A DNA stretch of 64,000 nucleotides, from the NCBI GenBank assembly GCA_963850415.1, contig CAWKLE010000001.1, positions 62,001 to 126,000 on the forward strand. The letters run 5' to 3'. A program made the translations under genes and the position numbers. The stretch comes from VAXT01 sp963850415 (GTDB lineage Bacteria > Actinomycetota > Thermoleophilia > Gaiellales > Gaiellaceae). The notes under the pieces are model-generated. The model ran no database searches and was not told the origin of the DNA. It worked only from the letters and a program-made list of their open reading frames with translations. Of this stretch, positions 25,309-33,511 are shown piece after piece; position 1 is the first letter of the stretch; every line of letters begins with the position of its first letter.

Positions 25309-25587
25309 ATGGGTCTGTTTCGCCGTCCCAGCGGGTCGGTCGAGGACTGGCAGCCTCGCCTCTACGCGGTCGTGATCGGCCTCGTCCTGATCGTCCTCTG
25401 GTTGATCGCGTTCATCGTCAAGAACAACGACCCCGTCAAGATCGATTTCGTCCTCTTCTCCGCGCACGTACGGCTGATCTGGCTGTTCATCCTCTTGATT
25501 GCCGTCGGCTTTCTCGGCGGGGTGCTGGGCTCGCAGCTCTACCGGCGTCGACGCCGGTCCGGACGTTCGCAGCTACCGGAGAACTGA
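25309..25587 (+). CDS. LapA-domain membrane protein
   Basis: 92 residues with two transmembrane helices (about 20-39 and 55-75) separated by KNNDPVKIDFVLFSA, the typical pattern of the LapA/DUF1049 family, and a basic C-terminal tail YRRRRRSG. The C-terminus probably lies in the cytoplasm. In proteobacteria LapA-like proteins help assemble lipopolysaccharide; in Gram-positives the role is unknown. It stands alone between the gene-free region and a hairpin at 25607-25633. Confidence 0.8.
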   Translation: MGLFRRPSGSVEDWQPRLYAVVIGLVLIVLWLIAFIVKNNDPVKIDFVLFSAHVRLIWLFILLIAVGFLGGVLGSQLYRRRRRSGRSQLPEN

Positions 25588-25606
25588 ATCGACCGGTCAT
25601 TTCGAC

Positions 25607-25633
25607 GGACGCGCGGGCAAAGCCCGTCCGTCC
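25607..25633. terminator. Hairpin between convergent lapA and aminotransferase genes
   Basis: GGACGCGCGGGC (25607-25618) pairs with GCCCGTCCGTCC (25622-25633) with a 3-nt AAA loop and one internal mismatch. It is 20 bp after the lapA stop and 24 bp beyond the aminotransferase end on the other strand. Confidence 0.55.
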
Positions 25634-25656
25634 TGTTGACGGCTCCGAAAGCGTGC

Positions 25657-26712
25657 CTAAGCCGCGCGGCTGAGCACGATCGCGGCGCGGACGGCTGAGG
25701 CCAGGCGGCGGACGCCTTCCTCGATCGCGGCCGGCGACTCGGAGCTGAACGCGAGCCGGAGCGCGCTCTCCCCGCCCGGCCCGCAGAAGAAGTCGGAGCC
25801 GGGAACGAACGTGACGTCCTCGGCGCGCAGGTCCGTGGCCTTGATCCCGTCCGGGAGCTCCACCCAGAGGAAGTAGCCGCCCTCGGGGACGTCCCAGGTC
25901 GCCTCGGGCAGATGGCGTACGAGCGCGCCCACCATGGCGTCGCGACGCTCGCGGAGCAACCCGTTGATGCGCTCGAGGTTCGGCTCGAAGCTCCCTCGGC
26001 GCAGGAACTCGTACACGGTCGCTTGCGAGAGCAGCGCAGGGGTGATGTACGACGCGGTCGCGGCCGCAACGACCTGCTCGGCGAGCGCGCCCGGCAGGAC
26101 GAGGTAGCCGACGCGGAGCCCCGGAGCGATCGTCTTCGAGAATGACGAGCTGTAGACGACGTTCTCTCCCCGGGCCAGCTCGAACACCGTTGGCGGCGGC
26201 TTGCCCTCGAAGCGGACGAGGCCGTACGGGTCGTCCTCGAGCACGAGCAGCCCGTCCCGGGCGCGCTCCGCGAGCCGCTTGCGACGATCCTTGGGCAGCG
26301 TGCGGCCCGTCGGGTTCTGGAACGTCGGGATCGTGTACAGGAACGCGACGCCCCCGTTCACGGCCGGCTCCTCGTCGAGCGGGACGCAGATGACCTCGGC
26401 CCCGAGCTCGGCGAGGATCTTCAGCGGCCGGTCGTAGGTCGGCGCCTCGACGATCACCGTCCCGATCGGCGAGAGCAGCTCGGCGAGGAAGCGGAAGCCC
26501 TGGAGCGAGCCGTTCGTGAGGACGACTCGCTCCGGCTCCACTCGATGGCGGTCGGCGATCCATTCGCGGAGAGGCGCGTAGCCGCCGGCCGGGCCGTAGT
26601 TCAGCGCGGTGGCGCCGTCCCGCACGATCGCGGCGTGCGCGCAGTCGGCGAGCTCTTCGAGCGCGAGGCACTCGGGCGCCGGAACGCCGCGTGCGAAGGA
26701 GATCGGCTCCAC
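25657..26712 (-). CDS. PLP-dependent class I/II aminotransferase (LysN/ARO8-like)
   Basis: 351 residues, fold type I. Visible: PLP-contact TNGSLQGFRFL, PTFQNPTGRTLP, the aspartate in VLEDDPYG, and the Schiff-base lysine in SFSKTIAPGLRVGY with the following arginine. The order and spacing match the 2-aminoadipate/aromatic aminotransferase group and the aminotransferase half of MocR regulators, but no DNA-binding domain is attached. Length is some 40 residues shorter than typical at the N-terminus. Substrate uncertain. It is followed 44 bp upstream on the same strand by sucD, so it may be the last gene of the suc transcript. Confidence 0.86.
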   Translation of the reverse strand: MEPISFARGVPAPECLALEELADCAHAAIVRDGATALNYGPAGGYAPLREWIADRHRVEPERVVLTNGSLQGFRFLAELLSPIGTVIVEAPTYDRPLKILAELGAEVICVPLDEEPAVNGGVAFLYTIPTFQNPTGRTLPKDRRKRLAERARDGLLVLEDDPYGLVRFEGKPPPTVFELARGENVVYSSSFSKTIAPGLRVGYLVLPGALAEQVVAAATASYITPALLSQATVYEFLRRGSFEPNLERINGLLRERRDAMVGALVRHLPEATWDVPEGGYFLWVELPDGIKATDLRAEDVTFVPGSDFFCGPGGESALRLAFSSESPAAIEEGVRRLASAVRAAIVLSRAA

Positions 26713-26756
26713 AGAGCCACCCTAGAAGCCCGCCCGGACATGAAGCCGGTCGCGAG

Positions 26757-27632
26757 CTAGACGCGGGCGGCGGTGTCGGCGGCCAGCTCGGCGACCTCGG
26801 TCGGCGTCGTCCCGACCCTGACGCCCGCAGCCTCGAGCGCTTGCTTCTTCGCCTCGGCGGTGCCCGACGAGCCGGAGATGATCGCGCCCGCATGTCCCAT
26901 CGTCTTGCCGGGCGGAGCAGTGAAGCCGGCGATATAGGCCACGACCGGCTTGGACATGTGCTCCTCGATGTACCGAGCCGCCTTCTCCTCCTCGTCGCCG
27001 CCGATCTCGCCGACCATGACGACGACGTCGGTCTCCTCGTCCGTCTCGAAGCGCCCCAGCACGTCGATAAAAGACGAGCCGACCACCGGATCGCCTCCGA
27101 TCCCGACGATCGTCGAGTTCCCGAGCCCCCGCTGGGCGAGCTCGTAGCCGATCTGGTACGTGAGCGTCCCCGAGCGGCTGACGAGGCCGATCCGGCCCTC
27201 GCTGAGCACTTCGGCGGGGATGATCCCGACGTTCGCCTTTCCGGGCGACAGCGCGCCCGGGCAGTTCGGGCCGAGCATCGTGATCTCCTTGGGCCGGATG
27301 TAGTTGTAGATCCGCAGCATCTCGTGGGCCGGCACGTATTCGGCGATGCAGATGACCGTCCCGATCCCGGCGTCGACGGCCTCGTAGATCGCGTCCGTGG
27401 CGAAGCGCCCCGGCACGAAGACCAGGGTCGTGTTCGCGCCGGTCTCGGCGACCGCTTCACGCACCGTGTTGAAGACCGGGATGCCCGACACGTCCTGGCC
27501 GCCTTTCCCGGGAGTCACGCCGGCGACGACGTCCGTTCCGTAGTCGCGGTTGCGCACCGCGTGGAACGAGCCCTCCGAGCCGGTGATGCCCTGGACGACG
27601 AGCCGCGTCTCGTTGCCGACGATGATCGCCAT
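26757..27632 (-). CDS. sucD: Succinyl-CoA synthetase alpha subunit
   Basis: 291 residues. Contains the CoA-binding Rossmann region (VQGITGSEGSFH), PNCPGALSPG, SRSGTLTYQIGYEL and the phosphorylated histidine in GHAGAIISG. With SucC it interconverts succinyl-CoA and succinate with substrate-level phosphorylation. The ATG at 27632 shares one base with the methyltransferase stop. The longer open frame upstream is antisense-like readthrough of the neighbouring gene and is not part of SucD. Confidence 0.95.
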   Translation of the reverse strand: MAIIVGNETRLVVQGITGSEGSFHAVRNRDYGTDVVAGVTPGKGGQDVSGIPVFNTVREAVAETGANTTLVFVPGRFATDAIYEAVDAGIGTVICIAEYVPAHEMLRIYNYIRPKEITMLGPNCPGALSPGKANVGIIPAEVLSEGRIGLVSRSGTLTYQIGYELAQRGLGNSTIVGIGGDPVVGSSFIDVLGRFETDEETDVVVMVGEIGGDEEEKAARYIEEHMSKPVVAYIAGFTAPPGKTMGHAGAIISGSSGTAEAKKQALEAAGVRVGTTPTEVAELAADTAARV

Positions 27633-28267
27633 CAGCGCTTCCTGGCCTTGTAGATGGCTCGCTCGAGCCGGAGCTTGCCGTCCTCGACGCGGTCCGCCAG
27701 CAGCTCGCGAACCCGGTCCCGGTCCTCGTCCGGAGTGCCGGAACGGTCGAGCCACGCCTCGAAGTCGATCCGCTTGTCCTCGAGCTCGAAGTCCTCCACC
27801 TCGAGGCCTGCGTCGTCGAACATGGCACGCCACTCCGCGTCGGAGTAGTTCCGCACGTGCGTCGGGTCGCGCAGCCGGTCGGCTTCCTCGCCGGCCGCGC
27901 CCATGAAGAGGTTGTCCGCGACGAGCACGAGCCCGCGACTGACCCGGGCCATCTCCTTCAGGGCGCCGGCCGGGTCCTGGAAGTGGTGCGCTGCCACACG
28001 GCAGGTGACGACGTCGAACGTCGAGTCGGCGAACGGGATGTCTTCGGCGCGGCTGACGACCGTCGGCTGCATTCCCGGAGCGGAGTCGATGGTCACGACC
28101 TCGAGCCCGGCCTCGCGCAGGACGCGGGCGGCGTTGCCTCCTCCGGTGGCGACGTCCAGAGCGGTCTGTCCCTCGGCCCAACCGGCGAAGAGCTCCAGGT
28201 CGCGGCCCGCACGATGCGCATCGCTGTCCCGGTAGGCCTCGGCCCGCTCAGACCAGACGTCAGTCAC
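27632..28267 (-). CDS. Class I SAM-dependent methyltransferase inserted between sucC and sucD
   Basis: 211 residues. The SAM-binding motif I reads LDVATGGGNAARVL, followed by the acidic end of strand 2 (VVTIDSAPGM), motif II-like EDIPFADSTFDVVTCRVAAHHF and LVLVADN, i.e. the UbiE/Methyltransf_11 type. Substrate unknown. The GTG at 28267 overlaps the sucC stop by 8 bp (GTGACTGA) and its stop overlaps sucD by one base, so all three genes are translationally linked. This interruption of sucCD is unusual. Confidence 0.88.
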   Translation of the reverse strand: MTDVWSERAEAYRDSDAHRAGRDLELFAGWAEGQTALDVATGGGNAARVLREAGLEVVTIDSAPGMQPTVVSRAEDIPFADSTFDVVTCRVAAHHFQDPAGALKEMARVSRGLVLVADNLFMGAAGEEADRLRDPTHVRNYSDAEWRAMFDDAGLEVEDFELEDKRIDFEAWLDRSGTPDEDRDRVRELLADRVEDGKLRLERAIYKARKR

Positions 28268-29405
28268 GGGACAGCTCCACGGCCCGCTTCGCCGCATCGA
28301 GCATCGTCGCCTCGACGTGGATGTTGTCGCGCCCCGCGTCCTCGAGGATCTGCCGCCCCTCCTCGGCGTTGGTGCCGTCGAAGCGGACGACGATCGGATG
28401 CTCGATCTTCGTCTGGTCGATCGCCGTCAGCATCCCCTGCGCGACGACGTCGCACCGCGTGATCCCGGCGAAGATGTTGAAGAAGATCGCTTTCACCTGC
28501 GGGTCGGCGCTGATGATCTCGAGCGCGTCGACGACGCCCTGCGCGTCACCGCCGCCGCCGAGGTCGCAGAAGTTCGCCGGCTTCCCGCCCGCGAGTGCGA
28601 TCACGTCCAGCGAGGACATGACCAGACCGGCCCCGTTGCCGAGGATCCCGACCTCGCCGTCGAGCTTCACGTAGGTCACGCCCTTCTCGCGGGCGGCGCG
28701 CTCCTCGGGCGGATACGCCTCCAGGTCGCGCATCTCCGCGATGTCCGGATGCTTGTAGAGCGCGTTGTCGTCGACCGTGAACTTCGAGTCGAGCGCCTTC
28801 ACCTCGCCCTCGGGGGTCACGATCAACGGGTTGATCTCGCAGAGCATCGCGTCCGCGCCGACGAACGCGTCGTAGAGCTTCTGGACGATCGAGAGGATCT
28901 GCTTCTGCTCGCCGGGATCGTCGATCCCGGCCGCATAGATGAGCCTGCGCGCCTGGTAGGGCTGGAAGCCCTCGAGCGGGTCGACGTGCAGCCGCGCCAA
29001 TGCCTCCGGGTGTTCGGACGCGACCTCCTCGATGTCGATCCCGCCCTCCTTCGTGAGCATGAACAGGGCCTTCTTCTCGCCGCGGTCGAAAGTGACCGAG
29101 AGGTAGTACTCGCGCTCGATGTCCGACGCCTGCTCGATCCAGAGCCTGCGGACGACGTGGCCGTTGATGTCCATGCCGAGGATCGCCTCCGCGTGCTGCG
29201 CGGCCTCGTCGGGCGAGTCGGCGAGCTTGATCCCGCCGGCCTTGCCGCGGCCGCCTGTCAGCACCTGAGCCTTGACCACGACCTGCGTCCCGAGCTCCTC
29301 GGCCGCGGTGCGAGCCTCGTCGGGCGTCGACGCCAGGCGCCCCTCGGACACGGGGATTCCGAAGTGTTTGAAGAGCTGCTTTCCCTGGTACTCGTAGAGG
29401 TCCAC
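28260..29405 (-). CDS. sucC: Succinyl-CoA synthetase beta subunit
   Basis: 381 residues, normal length. ATP-grasp domain (QVLTGGRGKAGG, LWIEQ) followed by the ligase domain with ANFCDLGGGGDAQ and FFNIFAGITRCD. Partner of SucD in the TCA cycle. The ATG at 29405 opens the unit sucC-methyltransferase-sucD(-aminotransferase). The 100 bp upstream separate it from a divergent acidic-peptide gene. Confidence 0.96.
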   Translation of the reverse strand: MDLYEYQGKQLFKHFGIPVSEGRLASTPDEARTAAEELGTQVVVKAQVLTGGRGKAGGIKLADSPDEAAQHAEAILGMDINGHVVRRLWIEQASDIEREYYLSVTFDRGEKKALFMLTKEGGIDIEEVASEHPEALARLHVDPLEGFQPYQARRLIYAAGIDDPGEQKQILSIVQKLYDAFVGADAMLCEINPLIVTPEGEVKALDSKFTVDDNALYKHPDIAEMRDLEAYPPEERAAREKGVTYVKLDGEVGILGNGAGLVMSSLDVIALAGGKPANFCDLGGGGDAQGVVDALEIISADPQVKAIFFNIFAGITRCDVVAQGMLTAIDQTKIEHPIVVRFDGTNAEEGRQILEDAGRDNIHVEATMLDAAKRAVELSRD

Positions 29406-29505
29406 CGGCGGCGCGACTCTAGCTTAGGAGCGGCTGCGGCATCCAGAAGGGCGGCACCGCAAGCAGTGCCTTAGAGTGGCGGCGTCACCAACCAAGGAGA
29501 TGCGA

Positions 29506-29697
29506 ATGACCGAGCACGAGACGACCCTCACCGACGACGAAATCCGCGGCGAGTCGACCGAGATGGGCGGCGAAGAGGCGGAAGAGGGCGACAGCGACGG
29601 CACGGACAGCGGCGGCGGCGACAGCGACGGGACGGACAGCGACAACGGCTCCGACGCGGACGGCTCGGACAGCGATTCCGACGGCAGCGACTCGTAG
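29506..29697 (+). CDS. Small, extremely acidic Asp/Ser/Gly-repeat protein
   Basis: 63 residues from the ATG at 29506, preceded by AAGGAG with good spacing. The N-terminal third (MTEHETTLTDDEIRGE) looks like folded protein; the rest is a low-complexity DSDGTDSGGG/GSDADGSDSDSD tail with no basic residues. No signal peptide. The coding frame overlaps the start region of the JmjC gene by 23 bp if that gene starts at 29675, so the two are probably co-expressed. Function unknown; the Asp-rich tail could bind metal or be a substrate of the neighbouring oxygenase. Confidence 0.7.
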   Translation: MTEHETTLTDDEIRGESTEMGGEEAEEGDSDGTDSGGGDSDGTDSDNGSDADGSDSDSDGSDS

Positions 29698-30865
29698 CAG
29701 CGCGTTCCAGCGCTGCGTTGCACCCGTCGAAGCAGAGCGCTTCTTCGGTGAATTCTGGGAGCGCCAGCCCCTCCTCGTCCCGCGCGACGAGGAGGGCCGC
29801 TTCCTCGACCTGCTCTCGATCACCGAGGTCGAGCGGCGGGTCACGGCCGGCGGGCTGAGGCACCCGGCGTTCAGGGTCGTCAAGGAGGACGCGAAGATCG
29901 TTCTCGGCGACTACGCGGAGGACATCCCGTGGACGCCGGCGTCGTTCTCCGGGAGCGCCCGGGTCGAGCGGGTCGCGGAGCAGTTCGAGAGCGGGGCGAC
30001 GGTCGTCCTTCAGGCCCTGCAGCTCCAGCACCCGCCGCTCGCCGACTTCTGCCGCGAGCTCGAGCGCGAGCTCGGCCATCCGGTGCAGGCGAACGCGTAC
30101 TACACGCCGTCGAGCGCGCAGGGCTTCAAGGTGCACCACGACACCCATGACGTTCTGTGCCTGCAGATCGAAGGCGAGAAGCGCTGGCTCGTCTACCCGC
30201 CCGTCTTCGAGCTGCCGCTGAAGAGCCAGAAGTACTCGCCCGACCTGGGCGAGCCGGGCGATCCGGTGCTGGACGTGACGATGCGGGCCGGCGACACGCT
30301 GTACCTCCCGCGCGGCTGGCTGCACCAGGCGATGACGTCGGACGCGGCTTCCCTCCACCTGACCGTGGGCATCAACGTCGCGACCTGGCGCGACGCGGTT
30401 CGGGACGCGGTCGACGAGGCCGCGGAAGAGGACGCGCTGTTCAGGCGAGGCGTGGATGCGGACGGGACGGCTCCCGGCGGGCTCTTCGAGGCGCTCGCCG
30501 CGCGGCTCACACCCGAAGCGGTCGCACGGCGTCAGCGCCGATCGTTCGTCGAGGGTCGCCGGCCGATCCGCGACGACGCCTTCGACCAGCTGCGCGCACT
30601 CGGGCACCTCGATTCGGAGACGGAGCTCGAGCGCAGGGAGAGCGTGATCGCCGAACTCGACGTCGACGACCGCGACGCGCAGATCTCATTCGAGGGCCGA
30701 ACGCTGAGCTTCCCGGCCCGCGTGGCAGCCGAGCTCGACTACCTGCTCCGGGTCGATGAGCCGTTCACGGCCGTCGACCTTCCCGGGCCGCTCGACGCTG
30801 AGAGCCGGCTCGTGCTCGTCCGGCGCCTCGTCCGCGAGGGTCTCCTCCGGATCAGGCTGGATTGA
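29675..30865 (+). CDS. JmjC-fold (cupin-4) Fe(II)/2-oxoglutarate oxygenase, non-canonical start
   Basis: About 396 residues if translation starts at the ATT at 29675; the conserved body begins at FQRCVAPVEAERFF (29705). The double-stranded beta-helix has the iron ligands HxD in VHHDTHD and the distal His in LPRGWLHQ, as in ribosomal oxygenases of the RoxA/YcfD/MINA53 group, which hydroxylate ribosomal proteins. A winged-helix-like C-terminus follows. No ATG, GTG or TTG exists in frame between 29697 and the GTG at 30083; starting at 30083 would cut the first 136 residues including part of the catalytic fold. Its end overlaps the convergent sucrase/ferredoxin-like gene by 14 bp. Confidence 0.75.
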   Translation: MPTAATRSSAFQRCVAPVEAERFFGEFWERQPLLVPRDEEGRFLDLLSITEVERRVTAGGLRHPAFRVVKEDAKIVLGDYAEDIPWTPASFSGSARVERVAEQFESGATVVLQALQLQHPPLADFCRELERELGHPVQANAYYTPSSAQGFKVHHDTHDVLCLQIEGEKRWLVYPPVFELPLKSQKYSPDLGEPGDPVLDVTMRAGDTLYLPRGWLHQAMTSDAASLHLTVGINVATWRDAVRDAVDEAAEEDALFRRGVDADGTAPGGLFEALAARLTPEAVARRQRRSFVEGRRPIRDDAFDQLRALGHLDSETELERRESVIAELDVDDRDAQISFEGRTLSFPARVAAELDYLLRVDEPFTAVDLPGPLDAESRLVLVRRLVREGLLRIRLD

Positions 30866-31724
30866 CGACGAAGCGCGGCGGGCGCTCGACCGACTCGGAG
30901 CTGCAGGTGAGCCGCGTCAGGTCGCCGGCCTCGCGGTCGACGCGCACCTCGTGTGTTCGGCCGCCGGCGGCGAAGACGACGCGGATCGACCCGTTCCCCG
31001 GCCCCACTCGTTCCAGGACGAGGTCGTCGATCCCGACGAGACCCGTCAGCTCGCGGACCGCGCGCTCGGCTGCCTGGACCGCGAACGCATAGATCGACCT
31101 CCCGCGGTAGCTCGCCATGTGGATGCGCCGAGCGAGGTGCTCGTCGAGCACCGACCCGGCCGTCTCGCGGTCGACCCGGCCGTAATAGAGGCCTTCGGGA
31201 AGGCAGACGAGGTTGCCGGCGAACCGGTCGCCTCCGATGTGCGACACCTGCCAGACCCGGTCGGGCTCGAGCTCGTCCCTGAGTGCCTCGTAGAGCGGCC
31301 GCCCGTAGCGCGCGCAGCACGGGTCGTGCTTGCCGTGCGTGCAGACGAGGAAGAGCGGGTGGCCCGCGGGCTTTCCGCCCAGGAGGTCGAGTTTGCGCAG
31401 GTCGTCGTACGCCTCGAGCACGGTCTTCGTGACCGTCGTCGCCCCCGGTCTCGAAGTTGCCGTGAGAGCGAGGAGCTCCGGCCGGCCTCTCCGATCCGGG
31501 CGCCTGACGAACAGGAGCCGGCCGTGCGAAACCGAGCGCACCTGTTCACGCAGGTGCTCCTTGACCTGATCGGTCAGCCCGCTTCCTGCGAGCGCGTCCC
31601 GGGCCCAGAGCCCCCGGTACTCGATCAGGAACCAGTTGTCGATTCGGCTCGCGGTCGCGGCGAGCGGCTCGCCGTTCTCGCGGGAGAGGTCCGCGCAGAA
31701 GGGTGCGCGTCCCGGAGCGGTCAA
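30852..31724 (-). CDS. Sucrase/ferredoxin-like (Apd1-type) protein
   Basis: 290 residues. The central thioredoxin-like ferredoxin domain has LVCTHGKHDPCCARYGRPL and SHIGGDRFAGNLV, the hallmark of the sucrase/ferredoxin-like family, whose yeast member Apd1 binds a 2Fe-2S cluster through cysteine and histidine ligands. A role in redox or metal tolerance is possible; no specific reaction can be named. The TTG at 31724 overlaps the biotin carboxylase stop by 4 bp (TTGA), so it is co-translated with that gene. Confidence 0.85.
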   Translation of the reverse strand: MTAPGRAPFCADLSRENGEPLAATASRIDNWFLIEYRGLWARDALAGSGLTDQVKEHLREQVRSVSHGRLLFVRRPDRRGRPELLALTATSRPGATTVTKTVLEAYDDLRKLDLLGGKPAGHPLFLVCTHGKHDPCCARYGRPLYEALRDELEPDRVWQVSHIGGDRFAGNLVCLPEGLYYGRVDRETAGSVLDEHLARRIHMASYRGRSIYAFAVQAAERAVRELTGLVGIDDLVLERVGPGNGSIRVVFAAGGRTHEVRVDREAGDLTRLTCSSESVERPPRFVVNPA

Positions 31725-33490
31725 TCGGTGTCCTGCGTGACCAGGCAGACGACCTGGCCCGTGGTGACCGGTTGGCCCGGTTCCACCGAGAGCTCGGAGA
31801 CGGTGCCGGCGCGCGGCGACGTGATCTCGTTCTCCATCTTCATCGCCTCCACGACGCAGATGACTTCGCCCGGCTCGACCTCGTCGCCGTCGGCGACCTC
31901 CACGGCGAGCACGGTGCCCTGGATCGGCGTGACGATCGCGTCGCGGGCGGCGCCGCGGTGGCCGTGCTGTGCGTGCCGGTCGCGCCGACGGCGCGCGAGC
32001 TCGGAGTAGGGCGGCTCGGGCTCGAGCAGCGTGACATCGAAGCGGCGGCCCTCGATCTCGGCCTGGATGCTCCGCCCTCGCAGGCGTCCGTCCGACGTCG
32101 CAGATACGCTCGTTGTCACATGAGACAACTGATCAGCCTGTTGTGCAAGTTCTTCCGACTCGACGATTCCGTGGCACGTCTCGCCCGCGGCGAAGCAGGC
32201 ATGTCCGAGCAGCGCACGATGGAAGCCGACGAGCGTGGTCACTCCTTCGATCTCGTACTCGCCGAGCGCTCGGAGCATCCGCCGTCTCGCGTGCTCGCGG
32301 TCGACGTCGTGAACGCACAGCTTCGCGACGAGTGGGTCGTACAGGCCGACGACCTCGCTGCCCTCCCTCACTCCCGAATCCACCCTCACGCCGGGGCCGG
32401 CAGGTTCCCGGTAGCCCGTGATCCGCCCGGGCGCGGGCAGGAAGCCGGTGGACGGATCCTCGGCGTTGATGCGGCACTCGATCGCGTGCCCGTTCAGCCG
32501 AACGTCCTCCTGGCTCAGCGATAGCGGCTCACCGGCCGCGATCAGCACCTGCTCGCGGACGAGGTCGAGACCCGTCACGAGCTCGGTGACCGTGTGCTCG
32601 ACCTGGAGACGCGTGTTCATCTCGAGGAAGAAGTACTCGCCCTCGCTCGAGAGGAGGCCCTCGATCGTCCCCGCCGACCGGTATCCGACGGATCGCGCGG
32701 CGTCGATCGCGATCCGGCCGATCTCGGCCCGGAGCTCCTCGTCGACGGCCGGGGACGGCGTCTCCTCGACGAGCTTCTGGTGACGGCGCTGGATCGTGCA
32801 GTCGCGCTCGCCGAGATGGATCACGGATCCGTGCGCGTCGGCGAGCACCTGCACCTCGACGTGACGCGGGTTGTCGAGATAGCGCTCGACGTAGACGGCC
32901 GAGTCGGAGAAGTACGCCTGGCCTTCGCGGCGGGCGGCCTCGAACGCGCGCTCGACCTCGTCCGCCGAGGCCACGACCTTGAGGCCCTTCCCTCCGCCGC
33001 CGGCCGAGGCCTTGATGGCGATCGGCCAGCCGATCTCGTCTCCGAGCCGGCGAACGTCGGCGGCGGTCTCGACGGGCTCGGTCGTGCCGGGGATGATCGG
33101 GACGCCCGCTGCGCTCATCGTCTGGCGAGCGGCCACCTTGGAGCCCATCAGCTCCATCGCTTCCGGCGGAGGGCCGATCCAGACGAGTCCTGCCGCTTCG
33201 ACGGCGCGCGCGAAGTCGGCGTTCTCGGCCAGGAACCCGTACCCGGGATGAACGGCTTCGGCGCCGGACCGCTGCGCGGCGTCGATGATCCGCTCCTGGT
33301 TCAGGTAGCTCTCGGCAGGCGTCCCGGGGCCGACGAGATACGCCTCGTCCGCGAACGCCGCGTGGAGCGATCCGCGGTCGGCTTCCGAGTAGATCGCGAC
33401 CGACGCGATCTCCAGCTCGCGGAGCGTGCGGCAGATGCGAACGGTGATCTCGCCTCGGTTGGCGATCAGAATCTTGGTGAACGGCTTCAT
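31721..33490 (-). CDS. Acyl-CoA carboxylase alpha subunit (biotin carboxylase plus BCCP)
   Basis: 589 residues. Biotin carboxylase with ILIANRGEITVRI at the N-terminus, the ATP-grasp glycine loop SAGGGGKG, EMNTRLQVEHTVTE, and a C-terminal biotinyl domain with the biotinylated lysine in EAMKMEN. Supplies carboxybiotin to the carboxyltransferase at 37488-39059 for acetyl-CoA or propionyl-CoA carboxylation. The ATG at 33490 immediately precedes the conserved start; a longer frame to 33598 overlaps the divergent pgsA gene. Starts of this gene and pgsA are 21 bp apart. Confidence 0.94.
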   Translation of the reverse strand: MKPFTKILIANRGEITVRICRTLRELEIASVAIYSEADRGSLHAAFADEAYLVGPGTPAESYLNQERIIDAAQRSGAEAVHPGYGFLAENADFARAVEAAGLVWIGPPPEAMELMGSKVAARQTMSAAGVPIIPGTTEPVETAADVRRLGDEIGWPIAIKASAGGGGKGLKVVASADEVERAFEAARREGQAYFSDSAVYVERYLDNPRHVEVQVLADAHGSVIHLGERDCTIQRRHQKLVEETPSPAVDEELRAEIGRIAIDAARSVGYRSAGTIEGLLSSEGEYFFLEMNTRLQVEHTVTELVTGLDLVREQVLIAAGEPLSLSQEDVRLNGHAIECRINAEDPSTGFLPAPGRITGYREPAGPGVRVDSGVREGSEVVGLYDPLVAKLCVHDVDREHARRRMLRALGEYEIEGVTTLVGFHRALLGHACFAAGETCHGIVESEELAQQADQLSHVTTSVSATSDGRLRGRSIQAEIEGRRFDVTLLEPEPPYSELARRRRDRHAQHGHRGAARDAIVTPIQGTVLAVEVADGDEVEPGEVICVVEAMKMENEITSPRAGTVSELSVEPGQPVTTGQVVCLVTQDTD

Positions 33491-33511
33491 CTCCCGCGTA
33501 TTCTCCAATCC

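Noticed and set aside
29570..29697. Short repeats resembling a CRISPR or tandem-repeat array
   Set aside because: The repeats encode Asp-Ser-Gly units in one open frame with a good ribosome-binding site; no spacer structure or cas genes.
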